Shown: positions 29,011 to 40,778, counted from the stretch's first letter. The stretch: DNA of 64,000 bases from Nitrospirota bacterium (GCA_021813405.1 JAKAKS010000042.1:1-64000); one strand, 5' to 3'. The notes: generated by a model not told the origin, from the letters alone. Program-made: numbers and translations.

Positions 29011-31499
29011 TGCGGCGGCTCCTTGCAATCCATGCGCATTTTTACCAGCCTCCACGTGAAAACGCGTGGCTGGAAGAGATAGAGACCCAGGACTCCGCGT
29101 ATCCCTATCATGACTGGAACGAACGCATCAACTCCGAATGTTATGCGGCCAACGCCTACTCCAGAATACTGGGCGCAGGCGACAAGATAGAGCAGATAGT
29201 AAACAATTACGAAAAGATCAGCTTCGATTTCGGCCCAACTCTATTGAGCTGGATGAAAGACCACGCCCCGGAAATACATGACGCCGTCGTCCGGGCGGAC
29301 AAACATAGCGCCGCAGAGCGTTCCGGGCACGGCAATGCCATAGCCCATTGCTATAACCACATCATTATGCCGCTGGCCAATTCCAGAGACAAAAAGACGC
29401 AGATAGCCTGGGGCATAGAGGATTTCAAATTCCGGTTTGGCAGAAATCCCGAAGGGATGTGGCTGCCGGAAACGGCAGTGGACACGGAAAGCCTGGAACT
29501 TATGGCGGAAGCAGGCATAAGGTTTACAATCCTTGCGCCAAGCCAGGCCCACAGGATAAGGCCGGCAGAGAAAGTAAAAAAAGCAAACCCCAGGGGAAAG
29601 CCGGGCAAGGTTGAAACCGGGCCGGAATGGACACACGTGGACCAGGGCTCGCTGGATATAACCAGGGCTTACAGGGTAAATCTTCCGTCTGGCAAGCGCA
29701 TAGCCGTTTTCTTCTACAACGGCCCGGTATCCAAGGCGGTAGCGTTCGAAGGGCTGCTTACAAACGGTGAGGCATTCGCCCAGCGGCTTATAAGCATGTT
29801 TTCAGCGGATGGAAATGTCCCCGCCCAGCTTGTGCACATGGCAACGGACGGCGAGTCCTACGGGCACCACAGCAGGTTTGGCGACATGGCGCTTTCTTAT
29901 TGCCTGCATTATATCGAGAGCAAGGAATTGGCCTCGCTCACCAATTACGGGGAATTTCTGGAGCAGTTCCCGCCTGAATGGGAAGCGGAGATCAAGGAAA
30001 ACACGTCCTGGAGCTGTTTCCACGGCGTAGACAGATGGAAGGCCGATTGCGGGTGCAACACCGGTGGCAATCCGCAATGGAACCAGAAGTGGCGCGCCCC
30101 GCTAAGAGCCGCCCTGAACACTCTCAGGGACGCCATTGCCCCCCAGTTTGAAAATCTCGGCAAAAAATATTTCGAGGACCCATGGCGCGCGCGCAACGAA
30201 TACATAAAGGCGGTACTAGACCGCTCGCCGCAGAACGTGGAACGCTTTTTAAAGGCAAACTCTGCCAGGAAGAAGGCGCTTTCGCAGGAGCAAAAAACAG
30301 AGGCATTAAAGCTTATGGAACTCCAAAGGCATACCCTGCTCATGTTCACAAGCTGCGCGTGGTTTTTTGATGATATATCCGGCATCGAAACGGTGCAAGT
30401 GCTCCAGTATGCCGGCAGGGCCATTCAGCTTGCGCGCGAGCTTTTCGGCCTGGATCTGGAAGGGCCTTTTCTGGAAACCTTGTCCAGTGCCGCAAGCAAC
30501 ATACAAGCGCAGGGCAGCGGCGCGGACATTTACCTGAAGTACATCAGCCCAAGAATGCTGGATTTGACAAAGGTAGCCGTGCACTACGCAATCAGCTCCC
30601 TGTATGAAGAGTACCCGGAAACCCAGGCGCTTTACTGCTTTGACGCAACCTCAAAAGATTACGAGCGCGTCCATGCCGGACAAAACGATCTGGCCCTGGG
30701 CACGGTAAACATACGCTCCCGGATCACCTGGGAGGAGATTACCCGTAATTTTGCGGTGCTCAAGATCGGCGCGCACGACATCAACTGCGGCCTTTGCGAT
30801 TGCCTGAAGGAAGGGGAATTCGCCAGCCTTAAAACCGAGCTGAAAGAAAATTTTCAGAAAGGCCTGTTCTCCGATGCGCTTCGTGCTCTGGACAGGCACG
30901 CCGGGGGACAGCTCAATTCAATAAGGGACCTGTTTACGGACGAGCAGAGAAAGATAGTCTCCTTCGCCACAAACGAATTCCTGAGGGATTTCGAGCGCTC
31001 CTATCGTGACCTTTACCAAAGGACAAGGTTTTTCATGGCGCTTCTGAAGGAGCTGGGCACGCCCATACCGGAGGTGTTCAGCACCACCGCCGGATTTTAT
31101 CTGAATTCGCAACTTATAAAAACAGTAAAAGAGAAGTTTGCGGACGGAAACAGGGCGGCGTCGCTGATACAGGAAATGGCCGGCTGGGGGCTAAGGCCCG
31201 CCCATGTGGAGCTTGAGATTGCGCTGAGGACGGAAGCAAGCAGACGTTTGGGCCAGCTTAAGGATAGCCCCGATGCGGAGCCAGTAAGGGAACTGGTAGG
31301 CCTGATAGAGTTCATTCTGAAGCTGCCATTTAGCGTAAACCTCTGGGAACCGCAGAACATATATTATTTCACATCTAAGACAATATACAGGAAGATGCTT
31401 GCCGGCACTGCGGAAAACGCCGGCTGGCTGGAGGAATTCAGGAAACTGGGGGAGGCGCTCTTCTTCAATACGAAGGAGGTGCTGGGTGCCGGACCATGA
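29010..31499 (+). CDS. Glycoside hydrolase family 57 / DUF3536 protein
   Basis: LLAIHAHFYQPPRENAWLEEIE, GMWLPETAVDTESLELMAEAGIRFTILAPSQA, MATDGESYGHHSRFGD. Confidence 0.88.
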   Translation: MRRLLAIHAHFYQPPRENAWLEEIETQDSAYPYHDWNERINSECYAANAYSRILGAGDKIEQIVNNYEKISFDFGPTLLSWMKDHAPEIHDAVVRADKHSAAERSGHGNAIAHCYNHIIMPLANSRDKKTQIAWGIEDFKFRFGRNPEGMWLPETAVDTESLELMAEAGIRFTILAPSQAHRIRPAEKVKKANPRGKPGKVETGPEWTHVDQGSLDITRAYRVNLPSGKRIAVFFYNGPVSKAVAFEGLLTNGEAFAQRLISMFSADGNVPAQLVHMATDGESYGHHSRFGDMALSYCLHYIESKELASLTNYGEFLEQFPPEWEAEIKENTSWSCFHGVDRWKADCGCNTGGNPQWNQKWRAPLRAALNTLRDAIAPQFENLGKKYFEDPWRARNEYIKAVLDRSPQNVERFLKANSARKKALSQEQKTEALKLMELQRHTLLMFTSCAWFFDDISGIETVQVLQYAGRAIQLARELFGLDLEGPFLETLSSAASNIQAQGSGADIYLKYISPRMLDLTKVAVHYAISSLYEEYPETQALYCFDATSKDYERVHAGQNDLALGTVNIRSRITWEEITRNFAVLKIGAHDINCGLCDCLKEGEFASLKTELKENFQKGLFSDALRALDRHAGGQLNSIRDLFTDEQRKIVSFATNEFLRDFERSYRDLYQRTRFFMALLKELGTPIPEVFSTTAGFYLNSQLIKTVKEKFADGNRAASLIQEMAGWGLRPAHVELEIALRTEASRRLGQLKDSPDAEPVRELVGLIEFILKLPFSVNLWEPQNIYYFTSKTIYRKMLAGTAENAGWLEEFRKLGEALFFNTKEVLGAGP

Positions 31500-34438
31500 C
31501 TGTGTTACCAAGGCCGCGGGTAAAACCGCACTGCGCGTTCCTGTATCCACTTACAGGCTGCAATTAAGCAGGCTTTTCGGGTTTTCAGATGTCAAAAACA
31601 TATTGCCCTACCTTCGGGCGCTGGGCATAACGGACATTTACTGCTCCCCGTTTGTAAAGGCCAGGCCCGGCAGCATGCATGGCTACGACATTATCAACCA
31701 CGAGAAGCTCAACCCGGAGATTGGCACGGAGGAGGGGTTGTCGGCGCTTGGCGCGGAGCTTCGCAGGCTGGGCATGGGGATGATATTGGACATCGTCCCA
31801 AACCACATGTGCGTGCTGGGAGAAAACAAGTGGTGGAAGGACGTGCTGGAGAACGGAAAAAGCTCGCGCTACGCGCAGTTCTTCGACATAGACTGGGCCC
31901 CGCTCAAGCCCAGCCTGAAAGATAAGGTTATCCTGCCCATCCTGGCAGACCAGTACGGCAAGGTGCTTGAATCCGGGGAGCTTACGCTCTTTTTCAGAGA
32001 TGGCGCTTTTTTTGTGCGCTATCACGAAAACGACTTCCCCATAGAGCCACGCTCTTACGAGCTTATACTGGGGCACGGGCTGGACCGGCTTGAAAAACAA
32101 CTGTCCGGTTCCGGTGATTTCATGGAGCTGATGAGCATACTTACCGCCATCGGCCATATGCCACCATTCACCGAAACGAATCCGGGGAAAATGGCCGAGC
32201 GCGCCAGGGAAAAAGAAGTGATAAAAAAAAGGCTGTTCGCGCTATATGAGAATTCCCCCGAAGTGCGGCATTTTGTAGACGAAAATACCGGTATCATTAA
32301 CGGCGCGCCGGGTGACCCCCGCAGCTTCGACCTCTTTGATGATCTCCTGTCCAGGCAGCCATACAGGCTTTCCCTGTGGGAGGTTGCCACGGACGAGATC
32401 AATTACAGGAGGTTTTTCGATATCAACGAGCTGGCAGCCATAAAGATGGAAGATCCCGAGGTCTTTTATGAAAGCCACAAGCTCAAATTACGGCTAATCG
32501 CCAAAGGCACGGTAACAGGGCTGCGCATAGACCACGTGGACGGGCTGTACGACCCCGCCCGGTATTTGCGAAAGCTCCAGCACGAGGCACTACTTTCAGC
32601 TTCAGGCTGCCCACCTCCCGAAGGTGGGCGCACTGAAGAAGGCAATGGGGAGGAAAATGTAACTCCAGGCCCGGACCAGCCGTTTTATATCGTAGGCGAA
32701 AAAATACTTCTTAAAGGGGAAAGACTGCCTGATGGCTGGCCAATTTCCGGCACAACCGGATATGACTTTTTAAATCTTTTAAACGGCATATTCGTAAAGA
32801 CCGAAAACGCAAAAAGCCTGGAGGCCATTTATTTCCGGTTCATGAGGGGTAAGGTAAATTTTGCCAGCCTGCTCTACGGTGAAAAAAAAAATGATAATGG
32901 AAACATCCATGTCCGGCGAGATAAACGTGCTTGGCCATAAAATAAGCGTTCTGGCAGAAAAAAACAGAAAGACAAGGGACTTTACCACGCAAAGCCTTAC
33001 AAAGGCGATTATGGAGGCAATCGCCTGTTTCCCTGTTTACAGAACGTATATATCCCCGCTGGGGACAGCCGAGCAGGACAAAAAATATATAGAGCAGGCC
33101 ATGAAAAAAGCCAAATCCATGCAGCCGGCCGTAAGCCCCTCTGTTTTCGATTTTTTAAAAAGCGTCCTTCTCCTTGAATATCCGGACACCCTCGGCGCAG
33201 AGGAAAAGGCCCAGTGGCTGGATTTCGTGATGCGCTTCCAGCAGCATACGTCACCGGTGACGGCCAAGGGGATGGAAGACACCTGTTTTTATGTATATAA
33301 CCGGCTATTGTCGCTGAATGAGGTGGGCGGCTCGCCGGAGCGCTTTGGCTTTGCGCTGGAGGCATTTCACGGACAAAACATGGAGCGCAATAAAGCCTGG
33401 CCGTGCTCCATGCTTGCCACCACTACTCACGATTCAAAGAGAAGCGAGGACGTAAGGGCAAGGATAAACGTTATTTCCGAGATGCCCGCCAGATGGAAGG
33501 AAGCCGTATCAAGGTGGGCCAGGCTTAATGCCAGGAAGAAGAAGGGCGTTTCCGAATTGAGGCCCTCGCCGGACAGGAATGAGGAGTATCATTTATATCA
33601 GACCATGGCAGGCATCTGGCCATTGGGGCCCGATGCAGACTGGCCGCAACTCAAGGAGCGGCTTAAAAACTATATGGTAAAGGCACTAAGGGAGGCAAAG
33701 GTAAACTCGAACTGGATAAACCCGGACATCGAATATGAAGAAGCGCTCGCGCACTTTATAGATGCGGTACTGAAACCGGGAGAACCGTTTTTCAGGGAGT
33801 TTGCGGCGTTTCAAAAGTCCGTATCGTTTTACGGCATGTTAAATTCCCTGTCACAGGTGCTCCTGAAAATAGCAAGCCCCGGCGTCCCGGATTTCTATCA
33901 GGGCACGGATTTATGGAATTTTTCGCTGGTGGACCCGGACAACCGGGGCCAGGTGGATTATGTTAAAAGGGCTGCCCTCCTTGAGGAAATAAAAAAGATG
34001 CAATCGCGTGCTGGGGACGAGGGGCTTTGCAAGGACCTGCTTAAAAACATGCGAGACGGCAAGGTAAAGATGTTTGTCACATGGAAGGCGCTGCATTCAA
34101 GGCTGCGGGACCCAGCGGTTTTCATAAAAGGGGAATATATCCCAGTGGACACTGAAGGCCAGAAGGGCAATAATGTATGCAGCTTTGTAAGGAAAAACGG
34201 CAGAAGGGTGCTTGCGGCCGCGCCGAGGTTTGTCTCCGAACTGGTTGCCCCAGAGGTCCTTCCGCTTGGCCTGGATGTCTGGGGCGATACAAGGCTTGTT
34301 TTGGCGGAGCATGGAACGTTCAGGAACATCTTCACCGGGGCGCGGCTGCGGACGTCCGAAGCAGACAGCAGGCCCGTGCTGATGGTTCATGATGTGTTTG
34401 CCGGGTTCCCGGTGGCGCTTCTGGAGGAAGTGATATGA
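31486..34438 (+). pseudogene. treY: Malto-oligosyltrehalose synthase split in two frames at an A10 tract
   Basis: Frame 1 (GTG 31486 with AGGAGG upstream, to 32940) carries the TreY N-terminal half (STYRLQLSRLFGFSDVKNILPYLRALGITDIYCSPF); frame 2 (to 34438) continues with MIMETSMSGEINVLGHK...RDFTTQSLTKAIMEAIACFPVYRTYI; junction at 32882-32891. Confidence 0.85.
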
Positions 34439-36642
34439 AAATGGATATATTGCAGTTAGATACAGGCCTGTTAAAAGAACTTGCCGCAATGGCCGGGGTA
34501 GCAACCGAATATTTTGATATGTGGGGGGTACGGCGCGAGCCCCCAGCCAAATCGCTTGCCAAGATTTTACAGGCGATGGGGTTTGACATCACAAGCAATG
34601 AATCGGTTAAAGGCGAACTGGAGAGACTATCCAGGCCGGAACTGATTTCACCCACCACGGTCTTGCCGGAAGGCGGCCCGGTCCGGCTGGAAGTAAACCT
34701 GCCGCATTCAGGCTGGGCCACTTTCGAACTGGAAATAACTGATGAAAACGGGGGCAGTGAAAACGTCAGCCTGCCTTCAGAAGGCGGGTCTCTGGAGCCG
34801 GTTGAAATCCGGCAGGCCTACGGGGCCAGCTACGGCAAATATATCCTGGAGGCCGGCCCAAGGCCAGCAGGGTATTACACATTAAAGCTGAAGGCCACAG
34901 TCGGGCCAAAGGCGTTTGAAACGGGTGCGCGGCTGATAATAACACCGGCCAAATGCTTCGTCCCTGAGGATAATAAAAAAACATGGGGCATCACCCTCCC
35001 ACTTTACTCAATCCGGTCTGAAAGGAACTGGGGCATAGGCGACCTTACCGACCTTGGCTGGATAATTGACTGGGCCGCCGCCCTGGGGGCGGACTTTGTG
35101 GGCATCCTGCCATTGCATGCCCTGCCGCTGCACGGAGGCAAAAGCCCGTATTCCCCGGCAAGCAGGCTTTTCAGGCATTTTTTGTATCTGGATCTGCAGG
35201 CGGAGCCTGAATTCGATGCCGCCTTCGGGGGAGATGAAAAAAACACTCTGCTGGCCAGGGCAGGCCAATTGAGGGCCGCGGCCCTGGTGGACTACCAGGG
35301 CGTCTGCACCCTGAAACTGGAAGCGGCAGGAAAGATGTTCGAGCAATTTTTAAAAACGAATTTCAACGACGCCGAAGCCATAACCCGGAGAGGCATGGAG
35401 TTTGCCGGGTTCATGAACTCTGGCGGGGAGGGGCTTGTTGATTTCGGGGCCTTTATGGCATTAAGCGAAAAATTCAGGAAAGGCTGGCCGGACTGGCCCG
35501 ATGGGTACAGGGCCGCAAAGGAAGACGGCGTGCGGAAGTTCAAGGAGGAAAACCGGCAGAGCGTGCTTTTTTACTGCTGGCTCCAGTGGCTTCTTGATAT
35601 GCAGCTTGGCAGGCTGGCAAGGGTGGCAAAAGACGCCGGAATGAGGATCGGCATTTATTTCGACCTGGCCGTCGGCTCGCTTGGCGGCGGGGCCGATACA
35701 TGGGGCTGGCCCGGATCGTTCGCAATCGGCATGGACGCAGGCGCCCCACCAGACAATTTCAGCCTTTCCGGGCAGAACTGGGGGTTCCCCCCAATGTCCC
35801 CCCGCGGAATGCGTGAAAACGGGTACGAGGTGTTCATAGAGACAATAAGGAGCAATCTAAAATATGGCGGGGCGCTTCGGGTAGACCACGCCCTGGGGCT
35901 CTTCCGCTTCTTCTGGATACCAAACGGCATGAAACCCGCCGATGGAACTTATGTTCAATACCCGGCTGCCGACCTGCTTGGCATTGCCTCGCTGGAAAGC
36001 CAAAGACAGAAGGCAGTAATTGTAGCGGAGGACCTTGGCACAATTGGCGAGGGCGTAAGAGAGGCCCTGCTTGCCCACAAAATGCTGTCTTACCGGCTGC
36101 TTTATTATGAGCGCAAGTATCCAGGCGCCGCGCTTGTTCCGCCTGATGAATATCCGGAGATGGCCTTTTGCGGCGTGAACACTCACGACCTGCCTACTTT
36201 GCGAGGGTACTGGGCGGCAGAGGACATAAAAATGAAACAGGAGCTTGGCCTTTATCCATCAGAAGGGGAACTTGTAAAAGACCTCGAAAACCGGGAGACC
36301 GACAAAAAAGAAATAATAAAGGCCTTGAAAAAAAAGGGCCTGCTGGCTGATAATCTGAAGATGCATTCCGAAAAAGAGTTGCCTGAAGGACTTTTGACTG
36401 CCATTTACGCATATCTGGCAAAAACCCCGTGCCTTATGGCAGCGCTGAGCCTGGATGACTGGCTTGGAAGCCTTGACCAGCAAAATATGCCGGGGACTAT
36501 TTCGGAATATCCCAACTGGATGCGCAAAACGCCCGTGCCACTTGAAACCTTTACAAAAGACCCAAGGGCAAGCGAAATTGCAGGGGTCTTCTGGGGTGAA
36601 GGGCGCGGCAGGCGGCCCTCAGAGGCGGCACAAGGGAATTGA
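34435..36642 (+). CDS. malQ: 4-alpha-glucanotransferase
   Basis: WGITLPLYSIRSERNWGIGDLTDL, DLAVGSLGGGADTW, LRVDHALGLFRFFWIP, VNTHDLPTLRGYW. Confidence 0.92.
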   Translation: MKMDILQLDTGLLKELAAMAGVATEYFDMWGVRREPPAKSLAKILQAMGFDITSNESVKGELERLSRPELISPTTVLPEGGPVRLEVNLPHSGWATFELEITDENGGSENVSLPSEGGSLEPVEIRQAYGASYGKYILEAGPRPAGYYTLKLKATVGPKAFETGARLIITPAKCFVPEDNKKTWGITLPLYSIRSERNWGIGDLTDLGWIIDWAAALGADFVGILPLHALPLHGGKSPYSPASRLFRHFLYLDLQAEPEFDAAFGGDEKNTLLARAGQLRAAALVDYQGVCTLKLEAAGKMFEQFLKTNFNDAEAITRRGMEFAGFMNSGGEGLVDFGAFMALSEKFRKGWPDWPDGYRAAKEDGVRKFKEENRQSVLFYCWLQWLLDMQLGRLARVAKDAGMRIGIYFDLAVGSLGGGADTWGWPGSFAIGMDAGAPPDNFSLSGQNWGFPPMSPRGMRENGYEVFIETIRSNLKYGGALRVDHALGLFRFFWIPNGMKPADGTYVQYPAADLLGIASLESQRQKAVIVAEDLGTIGEGVREALLAHKMLSYRLLYYERKYPGAALVPPDEYPEMAFCGVNTHDLPTLRGYWAAEDIKMKQELGLYPSEGELVKDLENRETDKKEIIKALKKKGLLADNLKMHSEKELPEGLLTAIYAYLAKTPCLMAALSLDDWLGSLDQQNMPGTISEYPNWMRKTPVPLETFTKDPRASEIAGVFWGEGRGRRPSEAAQGN

Positions 36643-37442
36643 TCCCCTATCCTCGCATCAGCCCCTATTTATTCAAACTCGGCCCTTTTGAAGTGCGCTG
36701 GTACGGCCTTATGTACGTTCTGGGGTTTATAACTTCCTACCTTCTTTTCAGTTACCAGGCAAAAAGGGGCAAGGGCAAGACGGCCGGGTTTACGCAAAAG
36801 CTTGTGGAAGATTTTTATTTCTGGCTTGTTGTTGCGCTGGTTCTTGGCGCAAGAATCGGGTACGTTATTTTCTACAACCCTCTTTATTATCTGCAAAACC
36901 CTTTAAAGGTGTTTGCGGTATGGCAAGGGGGTATGTCGTTTCATGGCGGCCTGATAGGGGTTGTGCTGGCCGGCATCATTTTCTGCCGAAAGCACAAGCT
37001 GGATTTTTGGCGGACTGCGGACCTGTTTGTCCCAACAGCGCCTCCAGGGCTTGGATTCGGCAGGATAGGGAATTTCATTAACGGAGAACTTTTCGGGCGG
37101 CCTTCCAACGTACCCTGGGCAATGGTATTTCCCCAGGGCGGCAATGTCCCCCGCCATCCGTCGCAGATATACGAGTTCCTGCTGGAAGGGGTTTTGCTCT
37201 TTACAATCCTGTGGATATTAAAGGACAGGGTGAAGACGAAAGGCCTGATGCTGGCAATTTTTCTTATACTTTATGGCCTTTTCAGGTTCACGGTGGAATT
37301 TTTCAGGCAGCCGGACCCTCAACTGGGCTTTATCTGGGGCCCGTTTACGATGGGGCAGATACTCAGTTCCGGCATGATGCTGCTTGGGGTTATCCTGGCG
37401 GTGTGGAGGGTAATGGCGGTCCGGAAGGAAGCGGCAGCATAA
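36639..37442 (+). CDS. lgt: Prolipoprotein diacylglyceryl transferase
   Basis: VRWYGLMYVLGF, GGMSFHGGLIGV, GFGRIGNFINGELFGRP, RHPSQIYE. Confidence 0.95.
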   Translation: MIPYPRISPYLFKLGPFEVRWYGLMYVLGFITSYLLFSYQAKRGKGKTAGFTQKLVEDFYFWLVVALVLGARIGYVIFYNPLYYLQNPLKVFAVWQGGMSFHGGLIGVVLAGIIFCRKHKLDFWRTADLFVPTAPPGLGFGRIGNFINGELFGRPSNVPWAMVFPQGGNVPRHPSQIYEFLLEGVLLFTILWILKDRVKTKGLMLAIFLILYGLFRFTVEFFRQPDPQLGFIWGPFTMGQILSSGMMLLGVILAVWRVMAVRKEAAA

Positions 37443-37541
37443 AAAAATCAGAATTATTTCATTTTCTCTTTATAATTCCTTCAAATTAAGAGAGTATGCT
37501 TTAACCAGAGCCAAAAGAAAAAACCTTCTTTCCCCTCCTTA

Positions 37542-37577
37542 CCAGGGCCCGGCCTAAAAGCCGGGCCTTTGGTTTTT
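37542..37577 (+). terminator. Intrinsic terminator after lgt
   Basis: GGCCCGGC-ctaaaa-GCCGGGCC followed by TTTGGTTTTT. Confidence 0.8.
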
Positions 37578-37746
37578 AGATAGCAGCTTATAAAGGGCCG
37601 CGCGTTGCAAGCAGGACAAGGCCCAATCAAAGGCGAACACCGCCCGCAAAAGAAAACAAAACTTAAAAATGGAAATCAGGCTGCCGGCGGAGCCTCCAAA
37701 AAAATTACAAAACCGTGGAGTTATTTACAATAAGATTTCAATAAGA

Positions 37747-39252
37747 TTACCTGGCGGTCCGCTCATAAAACAGCCTCAGGTGCTTGTAAACCACAAGGTG
37801 CACAAGGGCGGTCCGGAGCTGCCGGGGATCCCAAAGAAGCGTCTGGGAAACAACCCGCAAAAACATAAAGGCCCTCCGCGGGTCCGGGCTGAGCAGGTAG
37901 TACTTCAACAACCGCAAAACGGCGGCTATCTCCTTGCTGCCGGCATTGCCTCGCCCCACCGGGCCATTTTTAGAGCCTGTTTTAATCGCGGTTACCAATC
38001 TCCTTGCAAAATTGCCATACCCGTAAATGCTGCGGGCCATGCGCCCGTAGCCCGAAACAAGCTCTTCCATGCCCATCCGCGCCGGTTTTATGTTAGTGCG
38101 CGTGAGATCTTCCGCCGCACCCGTAATACCACCGGTGCCGCCCTTAAGCAGCCTGCCCTCTGCTTTCAAACGCTCGTAAAGGGGCGTGCCCGGTATGGCC
38201 TGCAATATCCCAAGCATGGCAACCGGGATTGCTGCCGCCTGGATAAACCGGAACTGCTCGTCGAATATGTCCTTGTCATCGCCGTCAAACCCGACGATAA
38301 AAGCGCCCCACACTATGATATTCCTTGCCTGTATCCGGCGCACCGCCTCAACCAGGTCCACCCTGGTGTTCTGGTTCTTTTTTGCCGCCGCAAGGCTTTC
38401 CTTGCGCGGGGTTTCTATGCCTATGAACACGCGCCTGAAATTCGCCTTCTCAAGCAGGCCCAGCATATCCTCGTCGCACGCGGTATCTATCGTGAACTGG
38501 CAGCTGAAATACACCCCGTAATCTATTGACTCAACAAAACCTCCTATCTCCGTGAGCAGTTCAACAGCCCTCTTTCGGTTGCCAAGAAAGTTATCATCGA
38601 TGATGAAGATGGAGTCCGCGCCAAGTTTATGGAGCGCGCGTATCTCCGCCATCACCTGCCAGGTCGATTTTGTGCGTGGGCCCCTGCCCAGCCGCACCGG
38701 GATTGCGCAGAACTCGCAGGAGTGCGGACAACCCCTGGACGTCTCTATCACGGCCGAGGAATACGCCTTGAAATCCAGCAGGTCGAAGCGCGGAACGGGT
38801 GAATCCTTCATGTCCACAAACGTGTCCTGGATATAGAACGGTTTTATGTCTTTCGCCTCGAAATCCCTTATGAACCGCGGCCATGTATATTCGGCCTCGC
38901 CAAGGAACACGGCGTTAGCGTGTTGCGCGCATTCTTCCAGGTTGTCTGTGCGCACAATCGGCCCGCCTATGGCCACGATTGCCCCCCTGGCCTTAAAGAG
39001 ACCGGCCAGCTCAAACACCCGTTCTTTCTGGGAGTGATACCCCGTAATGCCGATGATGTCCGCATCAATATCCAAATTGAGCGGCCCGGCATTTTCGTCG
39101 CAGACCGCAATTTCATGCCCGGACGGCGTCAGCGCGGCAAGCGTGGCAAGGGGCAGGGGCGGGAATGGAAACCTGCTGCCGTCAATGTCCCTGCATAAGG
39201 AGAAGTCCCAAAGCGACAGCGGGAACCGCGGGTTTATCAGGCATATCCTCAT
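37747..39252 (-). CDS. B12-binding-domain radical SAM protein
   Basis: N-terminal cobalamin-like domain (PLATLAALTPSGHEIAVCDENAGPL) and CPHSCEFC radical SAM motif. Confidence 0.88.
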   Translation of the reverse strand: MRICLINPRFPLSLWDFSLCRDIDGSRFPFPPLPLATLAALTPSGHEIAVCDENAGPLNLDIDADIIGITGYHSQKERVFELAGLFKARGAIVAIGGPIVRTDNLEECAQHANAVFLGEAEYTWPRFIRDFEAKDIKPFYIQDTFVDMKDSPVPRFDLLDFKAYSSAVIETSRGCPHSCEFCAIPVRLGRGPRTKSTWQVMAEIRALHKLGADSIFIIDDNFLGNRKRAVELLTEIGGFVESIDYGVYFSCQFTIDTACDEDMLGLLEKANFRRVFIGIETPRKESLAAAKKNQNTRVDLVEAVRRIQARNIIVWGAFIVGFDGDDKDIFDEQFRFIQAAAIPVAMLGILQAIPGTPLYERLKAEGRLLKGGTGGITGAAEDLTRTNIKPARMGMEELVSGYGRMARSIYGYGNFARRLVTAIKTGSKNGPVGRGNAGSKEIAAVLRLLKYYLLSPDPRRAFMFLRVVSQTLLWDPRQLRTALVHLVVYKHLRLFYERTAR

Positions 39253-40778
39253 CGCCTGCTTTCGCAGATTTCCGCAATCTTGTAATAATGGGTGCGCAGG
39301 TGCTTGTACGCAAGCAGGTGAAAAACAACCTCGTCCAGGCTCTGCATTTTTTTGGCTATCAGCTTGCGGGTGACGCTGAAGAACATCTTCCTGGCCGGGG
39401 CGCCGGCGCGGAACAGATAGAATTTGAGCATGCGCGCAAGTATCATCACGGTTTTAAGATTGAGCGTTGGCACGGATGATTTAAGGTCTCTTGTGCCGGA
39501 GCCAAGGTACTGGGCCATCTTTATCTCGAAGACCTCGGGGGAAAACATCGCCCTTAACGCCATGGCGAAATTCTTTTCAAGCTCCTCTCCGCTCATCTTT
39601 CTGGGCACAAGGTTGGTCCCCCTGGAAAGCTCCTCCTCGCTAAGCGCGGTAAGCCCAAGAATGGACGGCAGTTTCAGCAGGCGTTTTTCATCTGCGGCCT
39701 TCCGGTAAAGCGCCGTGCCCGGTATCGCCTGCAACAGGCCCACCTGCACTGGTATCAGGTCCGCTTCCAGTATGAACCGGATGCGCTTCTCGAACGCGGC
39801 CTTGTCATCGCCTTCTAGCCCGAACATGATGCCGGCCCATACGGTTATGCCGTAGGCCCGGATCTTTTCGACCGCCCGTTTTGCGTCCATCTCGGACTGA
39901 TGGCGTTTATTCAGCCCCCTCAGCTCCTCATTCTCGCCGGTCTCCACCCCGATAAACAGTCGGCGGAACTGCGCGTCCCGCATCAGGGCCAGAAGCTCCT
40001 CGTCATTGGCCACATCCAGTGTGGCCTGGGTGTAAAAATACATCCTGGTAGGAAGCGACGGCAGTAGCGCGGCAATCTCCTTTAAAAGCGCCTTGACATA
40101 CGGCCTGTTGCCCGCGAAGTTGTCGTCCACTATGAAGATGGAATCGTGCCCAAGGCTTGACAGGGCGCGGACTTCCTGGAGCACCTGGCTTATTTTCTTG
40201 GAACGCGGCTGGCCGCCGTATTTTACAGGGATGTCGCAAAAGTCGCACCTGTTTGGGCAGCCCCTTGTCACCTGGATGCATGCGCTTGCGTACTGGTTGT
40301 TTTTCAGCAGGTGGAAATGCGGGACGGGTGAGTCCTCCATATTTATGAACTCTTCCTGCCGGTAAACGCTTTTGGTTTTTTTCTGCCTGTAATCCCGGAT
40401 GAACTGCGGCCACGTGTACTCCGCCTCGCCGGTAAAGACGGCGTCCGCATGCTCCATGCATTCCTCCAGCATATCAAATGTAATGGGCCCGCCAACCGCC
40501 ACGAACTTCCCCATCTTCCTGAAGGCGTTCATCAGCTCGAACACGCGCTTCCTCTGCGGCACGGACCCCGTCAGCGCAATAATATCTGCATCCGTGGAGT
40601 ACGGCACAGGCTCCACGTTTTCATCTATAAGCTCCACCTGGCAGTCCGCAGGGGTAAGGGCCGCAAGCGTTGGAAGCGACAGCGGCAGATGCGAATATTT
40701 CACGCCCACTATGTCCATGCAATGCACGAAGTTCATGGAGTGGGGATGGTGCTTGGGGTTTATAAAAAGTATTTTCAA
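39249..40778 (-). CDS. B12-binding-domain radical SAM protein (tandem paralog)
   Basis: PTLAALTPADCQVELIDENVEPV, CPNRCDFCDIP; clear similarity to the adjacent gene. Confidence 0.88.
   Translation of the reverse strand: MKILFINPKHHPHSMNFVHCMDIVGVKYSHLPLSLPTLAALTPADCQVELIDENVEPVPYSTDADIIALTGSVPQRKRVFELMNAFRKMGKFVAVGGPITFDMLEECMEHADAVFTGEAEYTWPQFIRDYRQKKTKSVYRQEEFINMEDSPVPHFHLLKNNQYASACIQVTRGCPNRCDFCDIPVKYGGQPRSKKISQVLQEVRALSSLGHDSIFIVDDNFAGNRPYVKALLKEIAALLPSLPTRMYFYTQATLDVANDEELLALMRDAQFRRLFIGVETGENEELRGLNKRHQSEMDAKRAVEKIRAYGITVWAGIMFGLEGDDKAAFEKRIRFILEADLIPVQVGLLQAIPGTALYRKAADEKRLLKLPSILGLTALSEEELSRGTNLVPRKMSGEELEKNFAMALRAMFSPEVFEIKMAQYLGSGTRDLKSSVPTLNLKTVMILARMLKFYLFRAGAPARKMFFSVTRKLIAKKMQSLDEVVFHLLAYKHLRTHYYKIAEICESRR

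Noticed and set aside
37669-38529. 286-aa plus-strand ORF
   Set aside because: Antisense to a radical SAM gene, no coding signature
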